From: DAORHV01 sp964434575
GTDB lineage: Bacteria; Patescibacteriota; Gracilibacteria; Peribacterales; Peribacteraceae
Direction: 5' to 3'
DNA: 62,709 nt
Assembly: GCA_964434575.1 (NCBI GenBank)
Contig: CAYSWB010000009.1
Location: 1-62,709 of the forward strand
The position numbers were made by a program, and so were the translations under genes. Positions 41,459 to 50,336 of this stretch are shown piece after piece (the first letter of the stretch is position 1; each line of letters starts with the position of its first letter). The notes below the pieces were generated by a model. That model saw only the letters and a program-made list of their open reading frames with translations. It did no database searches and was not told the DNA's origin.

Positions 41459-42490
41459 TCAATTCTTTTTGACATCCCTGCGCCGGGCGTACCGGTTCAC
41501 CGAGAACACCGCTGCCAGCAGAACGAGGGCCGCGATGCCTTTTTGTTCGGTGTTCAAAAACAGTGCGATGCCGCCGAACGCCGTGCTCACCGCGGCCGTG
41601 AACACCACGACCTGGCGCGCACTCCAGCCGCGCGCCAGCAGCAGGTGATGCAGATGGTCGCGGCCGCCTTTGAACGGCGACTGCCTGCGCGACAGGCGGC
41701 TGACGATGACGAACGCCGCGTCGATGAGCGGGATGCCGATGGCCAGGAACGCGGTCGCCACTTTGCCGCCCTGGTAGACGCCCAGCAGCCCGAGCATGAG
41801 GCCGAAGAACATGGACCCGCTGTCGCCCATGAGCACCTTGCCGGGCGGAAAGTCGAAGCAGCATGCGGCCAGCGCGATGGCCGCGAGCGTGAACGCGATC
41901 ATCGCCACCTCGGGCTGGCCGTTGCGCAGCAGCGCCAGCAGGCCGAGCATCGTGAACCCGATGGTCGAGAGAATGCTGACCTGCCCCGGGATGCCGTCGA
42001 ACCAGTTGAGCGCGTTGGTGGTCAGCAGCAGCCAGCCGACGGTGAACACGCCGCTCCACAGCGGCAGCGGGCCGAACAGTCCGGTCTGGATGTCCACGGT
42101 GTCGAGCTTGAGGATGCCGCCGAGCGGATTCGTGATGGTGTACATGCGCGATCCTGCCGCGAAAATCAGTGTGCAGACCACCACCTGTACCGCAAGCCGG
42201 AGCCAAAAGGGGAGGGGAGTGCGATCATCGATGAAGCTCACGGCCGCGAGCATGGCCACACCGGCGACCATCGCCGTTTCACGCAGTCCCAGCGGCACCG
42301 CGATGCAAAACAGCAGCAGGAATGTCAGGCTGCAGATGACGCCGGTCGGGTAGGGGATGCGCCCGCGCTTGTGGCCGTAGCGTTCGGGAAAATCCAGCAG
42401 GCCCCACCTGGGGAACATTCGCAGCGCGGCCCAGTGGCCGAGGAACGTGAGCAACAGCGCGGCGGCCGGCAGGACGAACAGTGGAGACAT
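41459..42490 (-). CDS. undecaprenyl-phosphate sugar-1-phosphate transferase, WecA/TagO type
   Basis: A 343-residue polytopic enzyme that starts lipid-linked glycan synthesis. Family motifs are present: AVSFIDDRTPLPF (the DDR/DD motif), TTNALNWFDGIPG (NxxNxxDGxxG), KVLMGDSGSMFFG and GGRDHLHHLLLARG (the HIHH-type loop). About ten hydrophobic segments. It is distinct from the MraY gene at 59348, so two such enzymes share undecaprenyl phosphate. TATACT ends 8 nt before the ATG. Likely feeds a surface polysaccharide or teichoic-like polymer. Confidence 0.92.
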   Translation of the reverse strand: MSPLFVLPAAALLLTFLGHWAALRMFPRWGLLDFPERYGHKRGRIPYPTGVICSLTFLLLFCIAVPLGLRETAMVAGVAMLAAVSFIDDRTPLPFWLRLAVQVVVCTLIFAAGSRMYTITNPLGGILKLDTVDIQTGLFGPLPLWSGVFTVGWLLLTTNALNWFDGIPGQVSILSTIGFTMLGLLALLRNGQPEVAMIAFTLAAIALAACCFDFPPGKVLMGDSGSMFFGLMLGLLGVYQGGKVATAFLAIGIPLIDAAFVIVSRLSRRQSPFKGGRDHLHHLLLARGWSARQVVVFTAAVSTAFGGIALFLNTEQKGIAALVLLAAVFSVNRYARRRDVKKN

Positions 42491-42537
42491 TCGCTGTCAG
42501 TATAGAGGACTCTTGGCGGCGGCTGGAATGATGCATC

Positions 42538-42567
42538 GGGAGTCCAAAGACTCCAAGGAGTCCAGGG
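42538..42567. repeat. 9-nt repeat upstream of the 42587 gene
   Basis: Tandem units GGGAGTCCA, AAGACTCCA, AGGAGTCCA and GGGAGTCCG run right up to the TACACT that serves the next gene. Confidence 0.75.
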
Positions 42568-42586
42568 AGTCCGATACACTCGCCCC

Positions 42587-42925
42587 ATGACACGCTTCGT
42601 CATCGGCTACCTGGGCGCCAAAGCTCCTCAAGGCGGGCGAAAGTTCTGGAACGCGCTGTTTCAAGAGCGCGGCATCGACGCGTTCTGCGATTCGTACCCG
42701 ACTCTCACGCGTGACGATGTGCAGCAGCGTCTGAGCGAGATGTTCCTGCTCGAGAGGCGCGGGTACATGATTGCGCCCGAGCTGCAGCCGTATCTGCCCG
42801 AATTGCTGGATGCCATGCCGGAGCAGGGGAGTGTCGACACCGTGGTGAACGACGGCGGCGTGCTGAAGGGTTACGCCACCGGTGGCGACGCGGAAACGCG
42901 CATGACATTGTGGCTCCGAGGCTAG
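42587..42925 (+). CDS. hypothetical small protein
   Basis: A 112-residue soluble protein (MTRFVIGYLGAKAPQGGRKF to LWLRG). The middle is helical (TRDDVQQRLSEMFLLERRGY; PELQPYLPELLDAM). No family recognised. TACACT ends 6 nt before the ATG, directly after the 9-nt repeat, a clear leaderless arrangement. pgk starts about 107 bases downstream with its own -10. Confidence 0.65.
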   Translation: MTRFVIGYLGAKAPQGGRKFWNALFQERGIDAFCDSYPTLTRDDVQQRLSEMFLLERRGYMIAPELQPYLPELLDAMPEQGSVDTVVNDGGVLKGYATGGDAETRMTLWLRG

Positions 42926-43032
42926 AATTGCGGTGGGGGAGTCGGACGGAAGGGGAGTCCCCCATTTGACTTGGGAGGGTCTTTGCCGCGCCGTGAGTGG
43001 CGAACCCGGCACCCGGGCGGTAGAGTCCACCC

Positions 43033-44226
43033 ATGCCCACGTACAACACGCTCAACGACGCAAAATTGAAGGGAAAGAAGGTTTTACTGCGCGCCGGTTT
43101 CGATTTGCCGATGGACAATGGGAAGGTGTCCGACCAGACGCGCGTCGAAGCGATCGAGCACACCATGCGCCACATCCTGGATGCCGGTGCGGTGCTGATC
43201 CTCATGGCGCACCAGGGGCGCCCGAAGGACGGTCCGGATCCGCAGTTCAGTCAAAAGCCCATCGTGCCGGTGCTGGAAAAACTGCTGAAGACCACCGTGC
43301 ATTTCGCCTCGGATTGCATCGGCAAGCCGGCCAAGGACGCGGTGGCCAAGGCCAAGCCTGGCGAGGTGGTGCTGCTGGAGAACCTGCGTTTCCACAAGGA
43401 AGAGAAGAAGAACGATCCCGCGTTCGCCAAGGAGCTCGCGTCGCTGGCCGACGTGTACGTGAACGACGCGTTCACCAACTGCCACCGCGACCACGCCAGC
43501 ATGATCGGCGTGCCGACATTGCTTCCGTCGTACATGGGTTTTTCGCTGGAAGAGGAGGTAAAGCACCTCAGTCCGGTTCTCGATGATCCCAAGCATCCGC
43601 TGGTGCTCATCATCAGCGGCGCGAAGATGGAAACCAAGGTGCCGGTCATCAAGCGGTTCCTGGACAAGGGCGAGCACATCCTGCTCGGCGGCTGCATCGC
43701 CAACACGTTCATCGCCGCGCGCGGTTTCGACGTCGGCGAATCCAAGTACGACGAGGCGGGCATCGAGCCGGCTCAGGAATTCATGCTGGAGAGCCAGAAG
43801 GACGGCAAGGCCAAGATCCACGTGCCCCGCGACGTCATCGTGGCGGATGATCCGGACGCCAAGGCGGTCGTGGACCTGCCGGTGGACGACGTGCTGGGCG
43901 CCATGAAGATCTTCGACCTCGGCGCGGTGACCGTGAAGCGCTATTGCGAGTACCTGGCCGCCGCCAAAATGATCGTCTGGAACGGCCCGCTCGGCATGTA
44001 CGAGAACGAGCAGTTCGCCGGAGCCAGCAAGGCCGTCACCGACGCCATCGTCCGGGCTACAGAAAAGGGTGCGGTGAGCATTCTCGGCGGAGGGGACACG
44101 GTCGATTTCCTGGCAAAGCACGGATACAAGACCGACAGCTTCACGTTCGTCAGCATGGGCGGCGGCGCGATGCTGGAGTTCATCGCCGGCAAGCCGTTCC
44201 AATCCCTGAAGGTCCTCGAGAAGTAG
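43033..44226 (+). CDS. pgk: phosphoglycerate kinase
   Basis: A 397-residue enzyme of glycolysis (1,3-bisphosphoglycerate plus ADP to 3-phosphoglycerate plus ATP). It has KVLLRAGFDLPMDNG (usual R-x-D-x-N form changed to RAGFDLP), LMAHQGRP, LLENLRFHKEEKKND, GAKMETKVPVIKRF, IVWNGPLGMYE and the hinge/nucleotide part GGGDTVDFLAKHG. The length is normal. TAGAGT ends 6 nt before the ATG. gap and fbp of the same pathway lie 14 kb away. Confidence 0.96.
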   Translation: MPTYNTLNDAKLKGKKVLLRAGFDLPMDNGKVSDQTRVEAIEHTMRHILDAGAVLILMAHQGRPKDGPDPQFSQKPIVPVLEKLLKTTVHFASDCIGKPAKDAVAKAKPGEVVLLENLRFHKEEKKNDPAFAKELASLADVYVNDAFTNCHRDHASMIGVPTLLPSYMGFSLEEEVKHLSPVLDDPKHPLVLIISGAKMETKVPVIKRFLDKGEHILLGGCIANTFIAARGFDVGESKYDEAGIEPAQEFMLESQKDGKAKIHVPRDVIVADDPDAKAVVDLPVDDVLGAMKIFDLGAVTVKRYCEYLAAAKMIVWNGPLGMYENEQFAGASKAVTDAIVRATEKGAVSILGGGDTVDFLAKHGYKTDSFTFVSMGGGAMLEFIAGKPFQSLKVLEK

Positions 44227-44269
44227 TACAAAGGGGGAGTGTTATACTGCGGTTCCACGCACGTTTTCC

Positions 44270-45877
44270 ATGGTTGCAGAGACCGACATCACCGTGCTCG
44301 TCGTCCAGGATGCGCAGGACGCGAAGACCGCCGCGTCGACCATCCGTCGGAGCCAAGGCCCGCTGTTGTTGGTTTTGTCACCAGCCGGCTTGACGGACAT
44401 CACCGATGATGTGGAAAAGGCGAAGACCTGGTTCAAAGACTTACGGGCGCTGAACCGCGACCGCACGCTCATCGTCGCCACCAAGCACAAGCCCACGCAG
44501 CAGACCGCTTCCGACCAGGGTTGGCAGGTTATCCCGAGTCTCAAGCGCCTGCGCCTGTCGCTCGGCAAGCATCCGTCCAAGGCCTCGGCCATGCGCGTGT
44601 TCAGCCCGGGCGCGTGGCGTCAGGACATCCGGACCAAGCTGCAGTTCGTCGGATTACTGTCGTTGCCGAAGTTCCGCATTTGGGCGCTTTTGGGCGTCAG
44701 CGTGGCCGTGTTCGTGTTCATCTTCGTCAAGCTGCTGCCGTCGGCCGAGGTGCGCATTTGGCCGAACCAGGAGTCGGAGAATTACACCATGAACGTGTTC
44801 CTCGTCGCGTCCGGCGCGACGTTGCCGGTGCCGACCGAACGCGTCCGCACGCTGCTGCTCATCCCGCAGACCGTGGCGATAGAACGAACGATCACCGTCG
44901 ACCAGATCAGCAAGAACTTTACGGGCACGAACGCCGAGGTCGCCATCACGGTGTTCAACGATTCCGACGAAACCTATTCGCTGCGCAAAGGCACGCGTCT
45001 GGCCAACCAGGCCGGCATGCGCTTCCGACTGAAGGACGACCTCGTGCTGCCGGCGCGCGAGAAGAAGGAAGTTCCGACCGTGGCCGATCCGCTGGACCAG
45101 TACGGCGAAGTGGTCGGTGACCGCGGCAACGTGCCGGCCGGGCTGAAGTGGGAGTTCCCGGGCCTCACCGAGGCCGAGCGCAAGCTGGTCTACGGCCGCA
45201 ACGAGAAACCCGGCAAAGGCGGCACCACGTCGTACCAGAGCATCGTGAAGAAAGAAGACATCGAGGCCGCCAAGAAGAAGCTCGAACAGGAGCTCCTGGC
45301 GGTCGCCAAACAGCTGGCCAACGAGGAGCGCATCGGCCGCAACACCGCCGAACGGGCCTCGTACGTGCAGCTGAACTACGACGAACTGACGCGCATCGCC
45401 TATAAGGACTTCGACCTGTCCGAGCCGTTCATCGGCCAGACCGTCCAGAGCATCCCCGTGAGCGGCAAAATCGAATACACGGTGCTGCTGTACGACGATG
45501 CCAAGCTGCTGGACCTGCTGGTGAAGGAGGTGCGCGGCCGGGTGGGGACCGACCGCATGATCATCGAGAGCTCGCTGAACAAGGACAACATGAACATCCA
45601 CGTCATCGCGCCGTGGGATGACAACCTGCTGTGGGTGAAGCTGACCGCCGATTTGACATATACCCAAAGGTATTTGTTAAACCCCATTACGCCGAACGGC
45701 GCCAAGTTCGGGAAGTACATCCGGGACAACGTGGAAGGGAAGACCCGGGTCGACGCGCTGCGCATCATCAAGAACCTGCCGGAAGTCGCGAGAGCGGAGA
45801 TTTCCATCTGGCCGCCGTGGACGGACTTTTTGCCGACCATCGGATCCAACATCGTGGTGTCCGAACAGGCTGATTAG
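44270..45877 (+). CDS. membrane-anchored baseplate J-like domain protein
   Basis: A 535-residue protein with a cytoplasmic N domain (about 1-130, ITVLVVQDAQDAKTAAS), one membrane segment (FRIWALLGVSVAVFVFIFVKLL) and a large outer part. That part has ITVFNDSDETYSLRKGTRLAN and a following stretch typical of baseplate J/gp47-like proteins found in CPR genomes, then a long helix and a C-terminal repeat-like half ending WPPWTDFLPTI. Function unknown; secretion or envelope assembly is a guess. The -10 TGT TATACT gives a leader of about 20 nt. Confidence 0.7.
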   Translation: MVAETDITVLVVQDAQDAKTAASTIRRSQGPLLLVLSPAGLTDITDDVEKAKTWFKDLRALNRDRTLIVATKHKPTQQTASDQGWQVIPSLKRLRLSLGKHPSKASAMRVFSPGAWRQDIRTKLQFVGLLSLPKFRIWALLGVSVAVFVFIFVKLLPSAEVRIWPNQESENYTMNVFLVASGATLPVPTERVRTLLLIPQTVAIERTITVDQISKNFTGTNAEVAITVFNDSDETYSLRKGTRLANQAGMRFRLKDDLVLPAREKKEVPTVADPLDQYGEVVGDRGNVPAGLKWEFPGLTEAERKLVYGRNEKPGKGGTTSYQSIVKKEDIEAAKKKLEQELLAVAKQLANEERIGRNTAERASYVQLNYDELTRIAYKDFDLSEPFIGQTVQSIPVSGKIEYTVLLYDDAKLLDLLVKEVRGRVGTDRMIIESSLNKDNMNIHVIAPWDDNLLWVKLTADLTYTQRYLLNPITPNGAKFGKYIRDNVEGKTRVDALRIIKNLPEVARAEISIWPPWTDFLPTIGSNIVVSEQAD

Positions 45878-46263
45878 GCGTTAGGCCTATCATTGAATTA
45901 TGTACAAGATACATTGTGCATTATTAACCAGAGACTTGCTTTTCCTCCCCTCTCACCAGTTTTTACGCAGCGACTTGCGCGAAACATCAGTTTTTCTGCG
46001 CAAATATATCCCCTGTGGAAATACACACATGATGTGGATAATCCGCGTTCGCCAGGTTCCCGTATTTGGGGTCCAGTAAACAAATTGAGGCGTTTTCCGC
46101 ATCCCCTAGCCAACCGGGTAGCCCAATAGGCCTGGAAATGTCAGCCGGATTTGTCTTTCGAGTAAGGCTTTCTTGGCTTTTCGAAGCCAAGGGCGGGGGA
46201 GTGTTTGCAAAAATAGTGAGGGGATTTGGGGCTTACTCCCCTGCTCCCCGCCCTGTAGACCTA
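45878..46263. other. intergenic region with DnaA-box-like sites, candidate origin
   Basis: 386 bases between converging genes with no convincing frame. It has one perfect DnaA-box complement, TGTGGATAA (46033-46041), and two one-mismatch copies on the same strand, TGTGCATTA (45915-45923) and TGTGGAAAT (46014-46022). The inverted pair TTGCGC (45975-45980) and GCGCAA (45998-46003) flanks a T-rich loop, and the core is AT-rich. A GGGCGGGG/CCCCGCCC long-loop hairpin (about 46191-46254) lies at the right end. An origin is a candidate only; dnaA and dnaN are not near. Confidence 0.35.
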
Positions 46264-47394
46264 TTATTTCGCCGGAGTGGGGGTCGGAGAGGGTGGTTTT
46301 TTGCTGGCGGCGACGCGGCGGTCGCAAGCGGCGATGACCAAATCGCGCAGATTGAAGTCCTTGGCGTTCTTATCGATGCCCAGCCGCTGGACGTTGTGCT
46401 GTCCGAACGCGCCGCGCAGGAACTTGGCTCCGCCCGAGAAGCCTTTCAGCAGCGCTTTGCTTTCCCGCGGCAGCGTCAGCCGGCCCCGGCGCGCGAACGA
46501 CGCGGTCACTTCCACGATTTTGGTGTCGTTGTAGCCCGATGCGGCGGCATCCAGCGCTTTGGCGATGAGTGCCGGGTCCTTGGAGCGGCGGTATTCCTCG
46601 CAGGCCGTGCTGGCCAGCAGATCCAGGAAATCCGTGGCCTTCTTGTCGGTTTCGCCGGTCTTGCGGGCCGGATTCCAGACGATGTCGGGCAGCGTCTGGA
46701 CGGGTTTGCCCACTTTGCCGTCGGCGCCCTTTTCGCGGAACAGCATGTGGTAGAGGTTGAACTCGCCCACCGCGCCGGATTCCTTGTGGACTTTGTCCAA
46801 GTACGCGCCGGTCTGCTTCAGCGCGTCGAAGCGGTCGATGCCTTTGAGCTTGTCGTGTCCGATGGTGTCCTGGCGGTAGATGTCCTGCATCGCGATGCCG
46901 TGGGTGTACAGCTGCGGGTCCTTCACTTCGATCTGGCGCCTGTTCTTCGTCGGCCCGTAGTACTGGTCCAGCTTCAGGCGCTTCACGTTGGCCAGGATTT
47001 CCTCGGTGCTGCCGCGGTAGCGTTTGCCGCGGGCGAAGACCAGCTTCATGAACGTGCGAGGACGGCTGAGCAGCATCTTCAGCGGGCGGCGGATCTGATT
47101 GTCGTCCACCGTGCGCAAAATGCCGTCGCCGAAAACGTCGATGCGGTTGAAGATGCCGCGCTTGTCGTACAGCAGCTTGCCGCCGGGTCCTTTGACCAGC
47201 GATGCGCCGTACACCCGCTGCGTGCTGTCGTAGCCCAGGCCTTCTTTGCTCGGCAGCGGCGTGTTGGCCACCACGCTGTTGATGCGCCGGCGGAACCAAT
47301 CCATCATGCCGCCCACGTTCGTGGCGACCTGTTCGGACGGTGCGTCTTTGTGCGTCGCGGCCTGTACTGCCTTTGGAGCCTCGGGCGTGGCCAT
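46264..47394 (-). CDS. hypothetical protein, possibly kinase-like
   Basis: A 376-residue soluble protein. The middle (about 155-275) has HDKLKGIDRFDALKQTGAYL, VHKESGAVGEFNLYHMLF and PDIVWNPARKTGETDKKATD followed by FLDLLASTACEEY. The order recalls LPS or RIO-type kinase catalytic loops, but no invariant motif is certain, so the assignment is tentative. The C terminus is basic with a PPSPTPTPAK end. The extended -10 TGG TATAAT ends 8 nt before the ATG. Confidence 0.6.
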   Translation of the reverse strand: MATPEAPKAVQAATHKDAPSEQVATNVGGMMDWFRRRINSVVANTPLPSKEGLGYDSTQRVYGASLVKGPGGKLLYDKRGIFNRIDVFGDGILRTVDDNQIRRPLKMLLSRPRTFMKLVFARGKRYRGSTEEILANVKRLKLDQYYGPTKNRRQIEVKDPQLYTHGIAMQDIYRQDTIGHDKLKGIDRFDALKQTGAYLDKVHKESGAVGEFNLYHMLFREKGADGKVGKPVQTLPDIVWNPARKTGETDKKATDFLDLLASTACEEYRRSKDPALIAKALDAAASGYNDTKIVEVTASFARRGRLTLPRESKALLKGFSGGAKFLRGAFGQHNVQRLGIDKNAKDFNLRDLVIAACDRRVAASKKPPSPTPTPAK

Positions 47395-47522
47395 ATCAGG
47401 ATATTATACCACAAAAGCGCCCGTTTTCCCACCGAGCGGCAGCGGGTTTCCGGCTACGGAAAGCTATGCGCGCTCATGCAACAAGCCGCCCTGCCATGGC
47501 GGATATCCTCCAGTCCCCCGCT

Positions 47523-47621
47523 TTACACGAGGTACATCCGGGCCAGAACCGACACCGCGGACGTGATGAGTCCGGAGACCAGGAGGGCTTTGCCGATGCC
47601 GAGGATCTGGGTGAGGTTCAT
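47523..47621 (-). CDS. possible 32-residue single-TM peptide
   Basis: A 32-residue frame (MNLTQILGIGKALLVSGLIT, then SAVSVLARMYLV) starts 17 bases after the stop of the upstream gene on the same strand. It is one hydrophobic helix. No Shine-Dalgarno or close -10 is seen, so the call rests on composition and position only. Confidence 0.3.
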   Translation of the reverse strand: MNLTQILGIGKALLVSGLITSAVSVLARMYLV

Positions 47622-47638
47622 GGGCTGAAAGGGTCTGT

Positions 47639-47932
47639 TTAGGCGGAGAAATTCGCCGCGAACGCGGCTTCGTTCTTGTCGTAGGAGTGTATAGAACGGT
47701 TGACCGGGCATTTCGTTACACGGGTCACCCCGCAACCCATGCCCTGCAGCGTGCACTGCAGTCGCCGCACGCCGGGAGTAGATGACGGAAGAACCACGTG
47801 AACCTTACTGGGCTGCGGAAACGTGGTCATCCAGGCCACGACCGATTCGGCCGACATGCCTGCGATGTCGCGGCAGTCGATGACCAACTTTTGGGTGATG
47901 GGTGCCTTCGGAGTGGTGCTGGTGACCGTCAT
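47639..47932 (-). CDS. hypothetical small protein, possibly STAS-like
   Basis: A 97-residue protein (MTVTSTTPKAPITQKLVIDC onward). The segment LVIDCRDIAGMSAESVVAW and the following HVVLPSSTPGVRRLQCTLQG have an alternating strand-helix pattern like STAS domains, a weak likeness. TACACT ends 6 nt before the ATG at 47932, which fixes the start over an earlier one at 47959. Function unknown. Confidence 0.6.
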   Translation of the reverse strand: MTVTSTTPKAPITQKLVIDCRDIAGMSAESVVAWMTTFPQPSKVHVVLPSSTPGVRRLQCTLQGMGCGVTRVTKCPVNRSIHSYDKNEAAFAANFSA

Positions 47933-48023
47933 GACACGAGTGTACGGTCGTACACCCATGATTGCAACCGAAGCGAGTGGACAGTCGCCAAAAAATTCCC
48001 GCGCGTAACCAAATCGGTTGGAT

Positions 48024-49133
48024 TTACGGCACCAACTTGCGGAGCTCCGGGAGGACGAATGCTTCCGTGGCGTACGGACTCACCCAGTGTTTCTTGCCCG
48101 TGGAGTCGAGCTGCGTGACGAACATACCGCCCATGCCGGAGACGATGTCTTCGATGATTTTTTCGTAGGTGAGGTACTTGAGTCCGCCGAAGCAGCACGT
48201 GTCGAACTGGTTCACCACGTGGGTCTGGCGGCGCTTTCCGGCGGTGCCGAGCACGTACAGGTCCAAGTACCCCATGTTGTCGAAGAACGGTCTGTAGCGC
48301 TGCTCCAAGTCGCCGTATTCCCCGGATGTCAGGCATGGTCCGGTACGCAGGTGCACGGGCAGGCTGCCGGCCACTGGGACGCTGACCGCGATGCGTCTGT
48401 CCGCCGCAGCGGCAAGGACCGTGACGTATCCCCCGCCCGACAAGCCCGTCATGCCGATTCTTGTTCCGGGTAATGCGGCGTCGATGTAATCCAGCGTGCG
48501 CAGCACGGGTTCCACGAACGGACGCAGGGGTTGCTCCCCCGCTTTTTCCAGATCCCGCACCAGCGAATTATGGCTGATGTTCTGCTGCCCGGCCGGGCCG
48601 TTCTGGCCGTAGAGCGGCATTTCCATGGTGAAGACATCGAAGCCTTCTGCAACCAGGGTGTTTGCCAGCGGACGGAGCCCGTCCCTGCCGAAGGTTTTGA
48701 TGTGCCCTTCGTGGACGATGACCGCCGCGCCGTTTCTTTGCTTGGGGCGGAAGTGGAACACGTTGGACGCGATGCCGAGTGTCGTGAAGCCGATGCGGTC
48801 CACCGTCGCCGCTTCTTGAATACCCGGGAACGGGTTCTCCACGTTGTACGCCACTTCCGGCACGTCGTCGGGGTACCGCATGTCTTCACCCCACAGCAGG
48901 GTGCGCAGACGGTCGTACATCATCTGCGTGGATGCCTCGTCTTTGGCGGTCATGTACTGCAGCGGGTCGAATTTCAGGTAGTTGGCGTGCAGCATGGTCG
49001 AACAGTCCAGCGCGGACCCGGTGGCGGTGGTGATCAGCGGAAACGGGGCTTTCTCTTTTTCGGGCGCCGGCACGGCGGAACAGCCGGCGAGCAACAAGCC
49101 CGTCAGCGCGGTGGCCAGCGGTCGTGCGTTCAT
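48024..49133 (-). CDS. lipoprotein alpha/beta hydrolase
   Basis: A 369-residue exported lipoprotein. MNARPLATALTGLLLAGCSA has a lipobox with Cys18. The catalytic fold has VIVHEGHIKTFG, the nucleophile elbow GMTGLSGGGYVTVLAA and a late HWVSPYATEAFVLPEL with the candidate His. Esterase or lipase activity is inferred; substrate unknown. Its ATG overlaps the tyrS stop (ATGA), so it is translated from the tyrS message. Confidence 0.85.
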   Translation of the reverse strand: MNARPLATALTGLLLAGCSAVPAPEKEKAPFPLITTATGSALDCSTMLHANYLKFDPLQYMTAKDEASTQMMYDRLRTLLWGEDMRYPDDVPEVAYNVENPFPGIQEAATVDRIGFTTLGIASNVFHFRPKQRNGAAVIVHEGHIKTFGRDGLRPLANTLVAEGFDVFTMEMPLYGQNGPAGQQNISHNSLVRDLEKAGEQPLRPFVEPVLRTLDYIDAALPGTRIGMTGLSGGGYVTVLAAAADRRIAVSVPVAGSLPVHLRTGPCLTSGEYGDLEQRYRPFFDNMGYLDLYVLGTAGKRRQTHVVNQFDTCCFGGLKYLTYEKIIEDIVSGMGGMFVTQLDSTGKKHWVSPYATEAFVLPELRKLVP

Positions 49134-50308
49134 CAGGCGAGTTTCAGGAACTTCCTTTTGCCCACCTTCACAATCCCCTTCTCCGCCTTGGCGTCCAGCG
49201 CGGTGACGGGCTTGTCGTTGAGGTGAATGCCCTTCTGCTCGATGAGGCGGCGGGCCTCGGACTTGCTCGGGATCAGCTTGTGTTCGATGAGCACGTCGAT
49301 GAGCGACGCGCCGGCTTTTACCTTCACCTCCTGAATGTCATCCGGCACTCCCCCGCCGGCGAAGATGTTTTGGAATTCCTTCTCGGCCTTCTGTGCGGCA
49401 TCGGCGCCGTGGTACATGGTCACCAGCTCACGGGCCAGGCGCATCTTGAGCTCCTTGGGGTTTTGCTTGCCGTCCTGCAGGATCTGCTCGACTTGCTTCA
49501 CCTCGTTCATGGGCAGCCGGGTGCAGCACTCCATGTAGACCGGGATCAGGCGGTCTTCCACCCGGAGCGTCTTGCCGTACATCTCCTTCGGCGAGTCGGT
49601 GAGGTAGATGCAGTTGTCGTAGGTTTTGCTCATCTTGCGGCCGTCGGTGCCCTCGATGAGTTTGGTGCACAGCACGAACTTGTCGCGCTTGCCGAACGCG
49701 GTCTGCAGCGTGCGACCGGCCAGCATGTTGAAGTGCTGGTCGTTGCCGCCCAGCTCCACGTCCACGTCCAGCATCACCGAGTCGTAGCCGACCATCAGCG
49801 GGTACATGAACTCCACGACGCTGATGGGCTTTCCTTCTTTCAGGCGCTTGGCGAACATGTCGCGCTGGATCATCTGCTGCACGGTGAAGTTGCTCGAGAG
49901 TTCCAGGATTTTCTGGAAATCCACCTTCTCCAGCCACTCGTGGTTGTAGCGGACCTCCAGTTTGCCCATGTCCAAAATCGACTTGGCCTGTTCAACATAG
50001 GTTTCGTAGTTCTTGCGGACGTCCTCTTTGGTCAGCGGCTTGCGCATCTCGTCCTTACCGGTCGGGTCGCCGATCATGGCCGTGAAACTGCCGATGAGCA
50101 AAATCACATGGTGTCCGGCGTCCTGGAACGCGCGCATCTTCAGCAGCGGCACGCTGTGGCCGACGTGGATCTGCGCGCCGGTCGGGTCGATGCCGAAGTA
50201 CAGGCGCATCGGTTTGCCGGATTTCAGCTTGGCATCGGCAACCGGACGCGGCGTCACGCTCTCGACCGCGCGGGTGAGGAGTTCGTCGTTGGCGGAAGAG
50301 GGAGACAT
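49133..50308 (-). CDS. tyrS: tyrosyl-tRNA synthetase
   Basis: A 391-residue class I synthetase. It has GIDPTGAQIHVGHSVPLLKM (HIGH-like HVGH), GGNDQHFNMLAGR and GRKMSKTYDN (KMSKS), plus a C-terminal S4 RNA-binding domain (IPSKSEARRLIEQKGIHLND). The start at 50308 is fixed by TAGGCT ending 7 nt upstream; the frame is open to 50548, over the divergent gene. It shares a 28-base spacer with the rlu gene. Confidence 0.96.
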   Translation of the reverse strand: MSPSSANDELLTRAVESVTPRPVADAKLKSGKPMRLYFGIDPTGAQIHVGHSVPLLKMRAFQDAGHHVILLIGSFTAMIGDPTGKDEMRKPLTKEDVRKNYETYVEQAKSILDMGKLEVRYNHEWLEKVDFQKILELSSNFTVQQMIQRDMFAKRLKEGKPISVVEFMYPLMVGYDSVMLDVDVELGGNDQHFNMLAGRTLQTAFGKRDKFVLCTKLIEGTDGRKMSKTYDNCIYLTDSPKEMYGKTLRVEDRLIPVYMECCTRLPMNEVKQVEQILQDGKQNPKELKMRLARELVTMYHGADAAQKAEKEFQNIFAGGGVPDDIQEVKVKAGASLIDVLIEHKLIPSKSEARRLIEQKGIHLNDKPVTALDAKAEKGIVKVGKRKFLKLA

Positions 50309-50336
50309 TGCCCGTAGCCTACGGCATACTCTGGCC
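50309..50336. promoter_or_regulatory. overlapping divergent leaderless promoters
   Basis: In 28 bases the plus strand has CATACT (50325-50330) ending 6 nt before the rlu ATG, and the minus strand has TAGGCT (plus 50316-50321) ending 7 nt before the tyrS ATG. Neither side has room for a Shine-Dalgarno leader. Confidence 0.65.

Noticed and set aside
46172..46192. CTTGGCTT/AAGCCAAG hairpin as a terminator
   Set aside because: No T tract on either strand and no gene end nearby; kept only as part of the candidate origin region.
46066..47628. A 520-codon open frame on the plus strand
   Set aside because: It is the antisense shadow of the 46264-47394 gene; its translation is rich in His, Arg, Ala and Val without any motif, and it runs over a promoter and a repeat hairpin.
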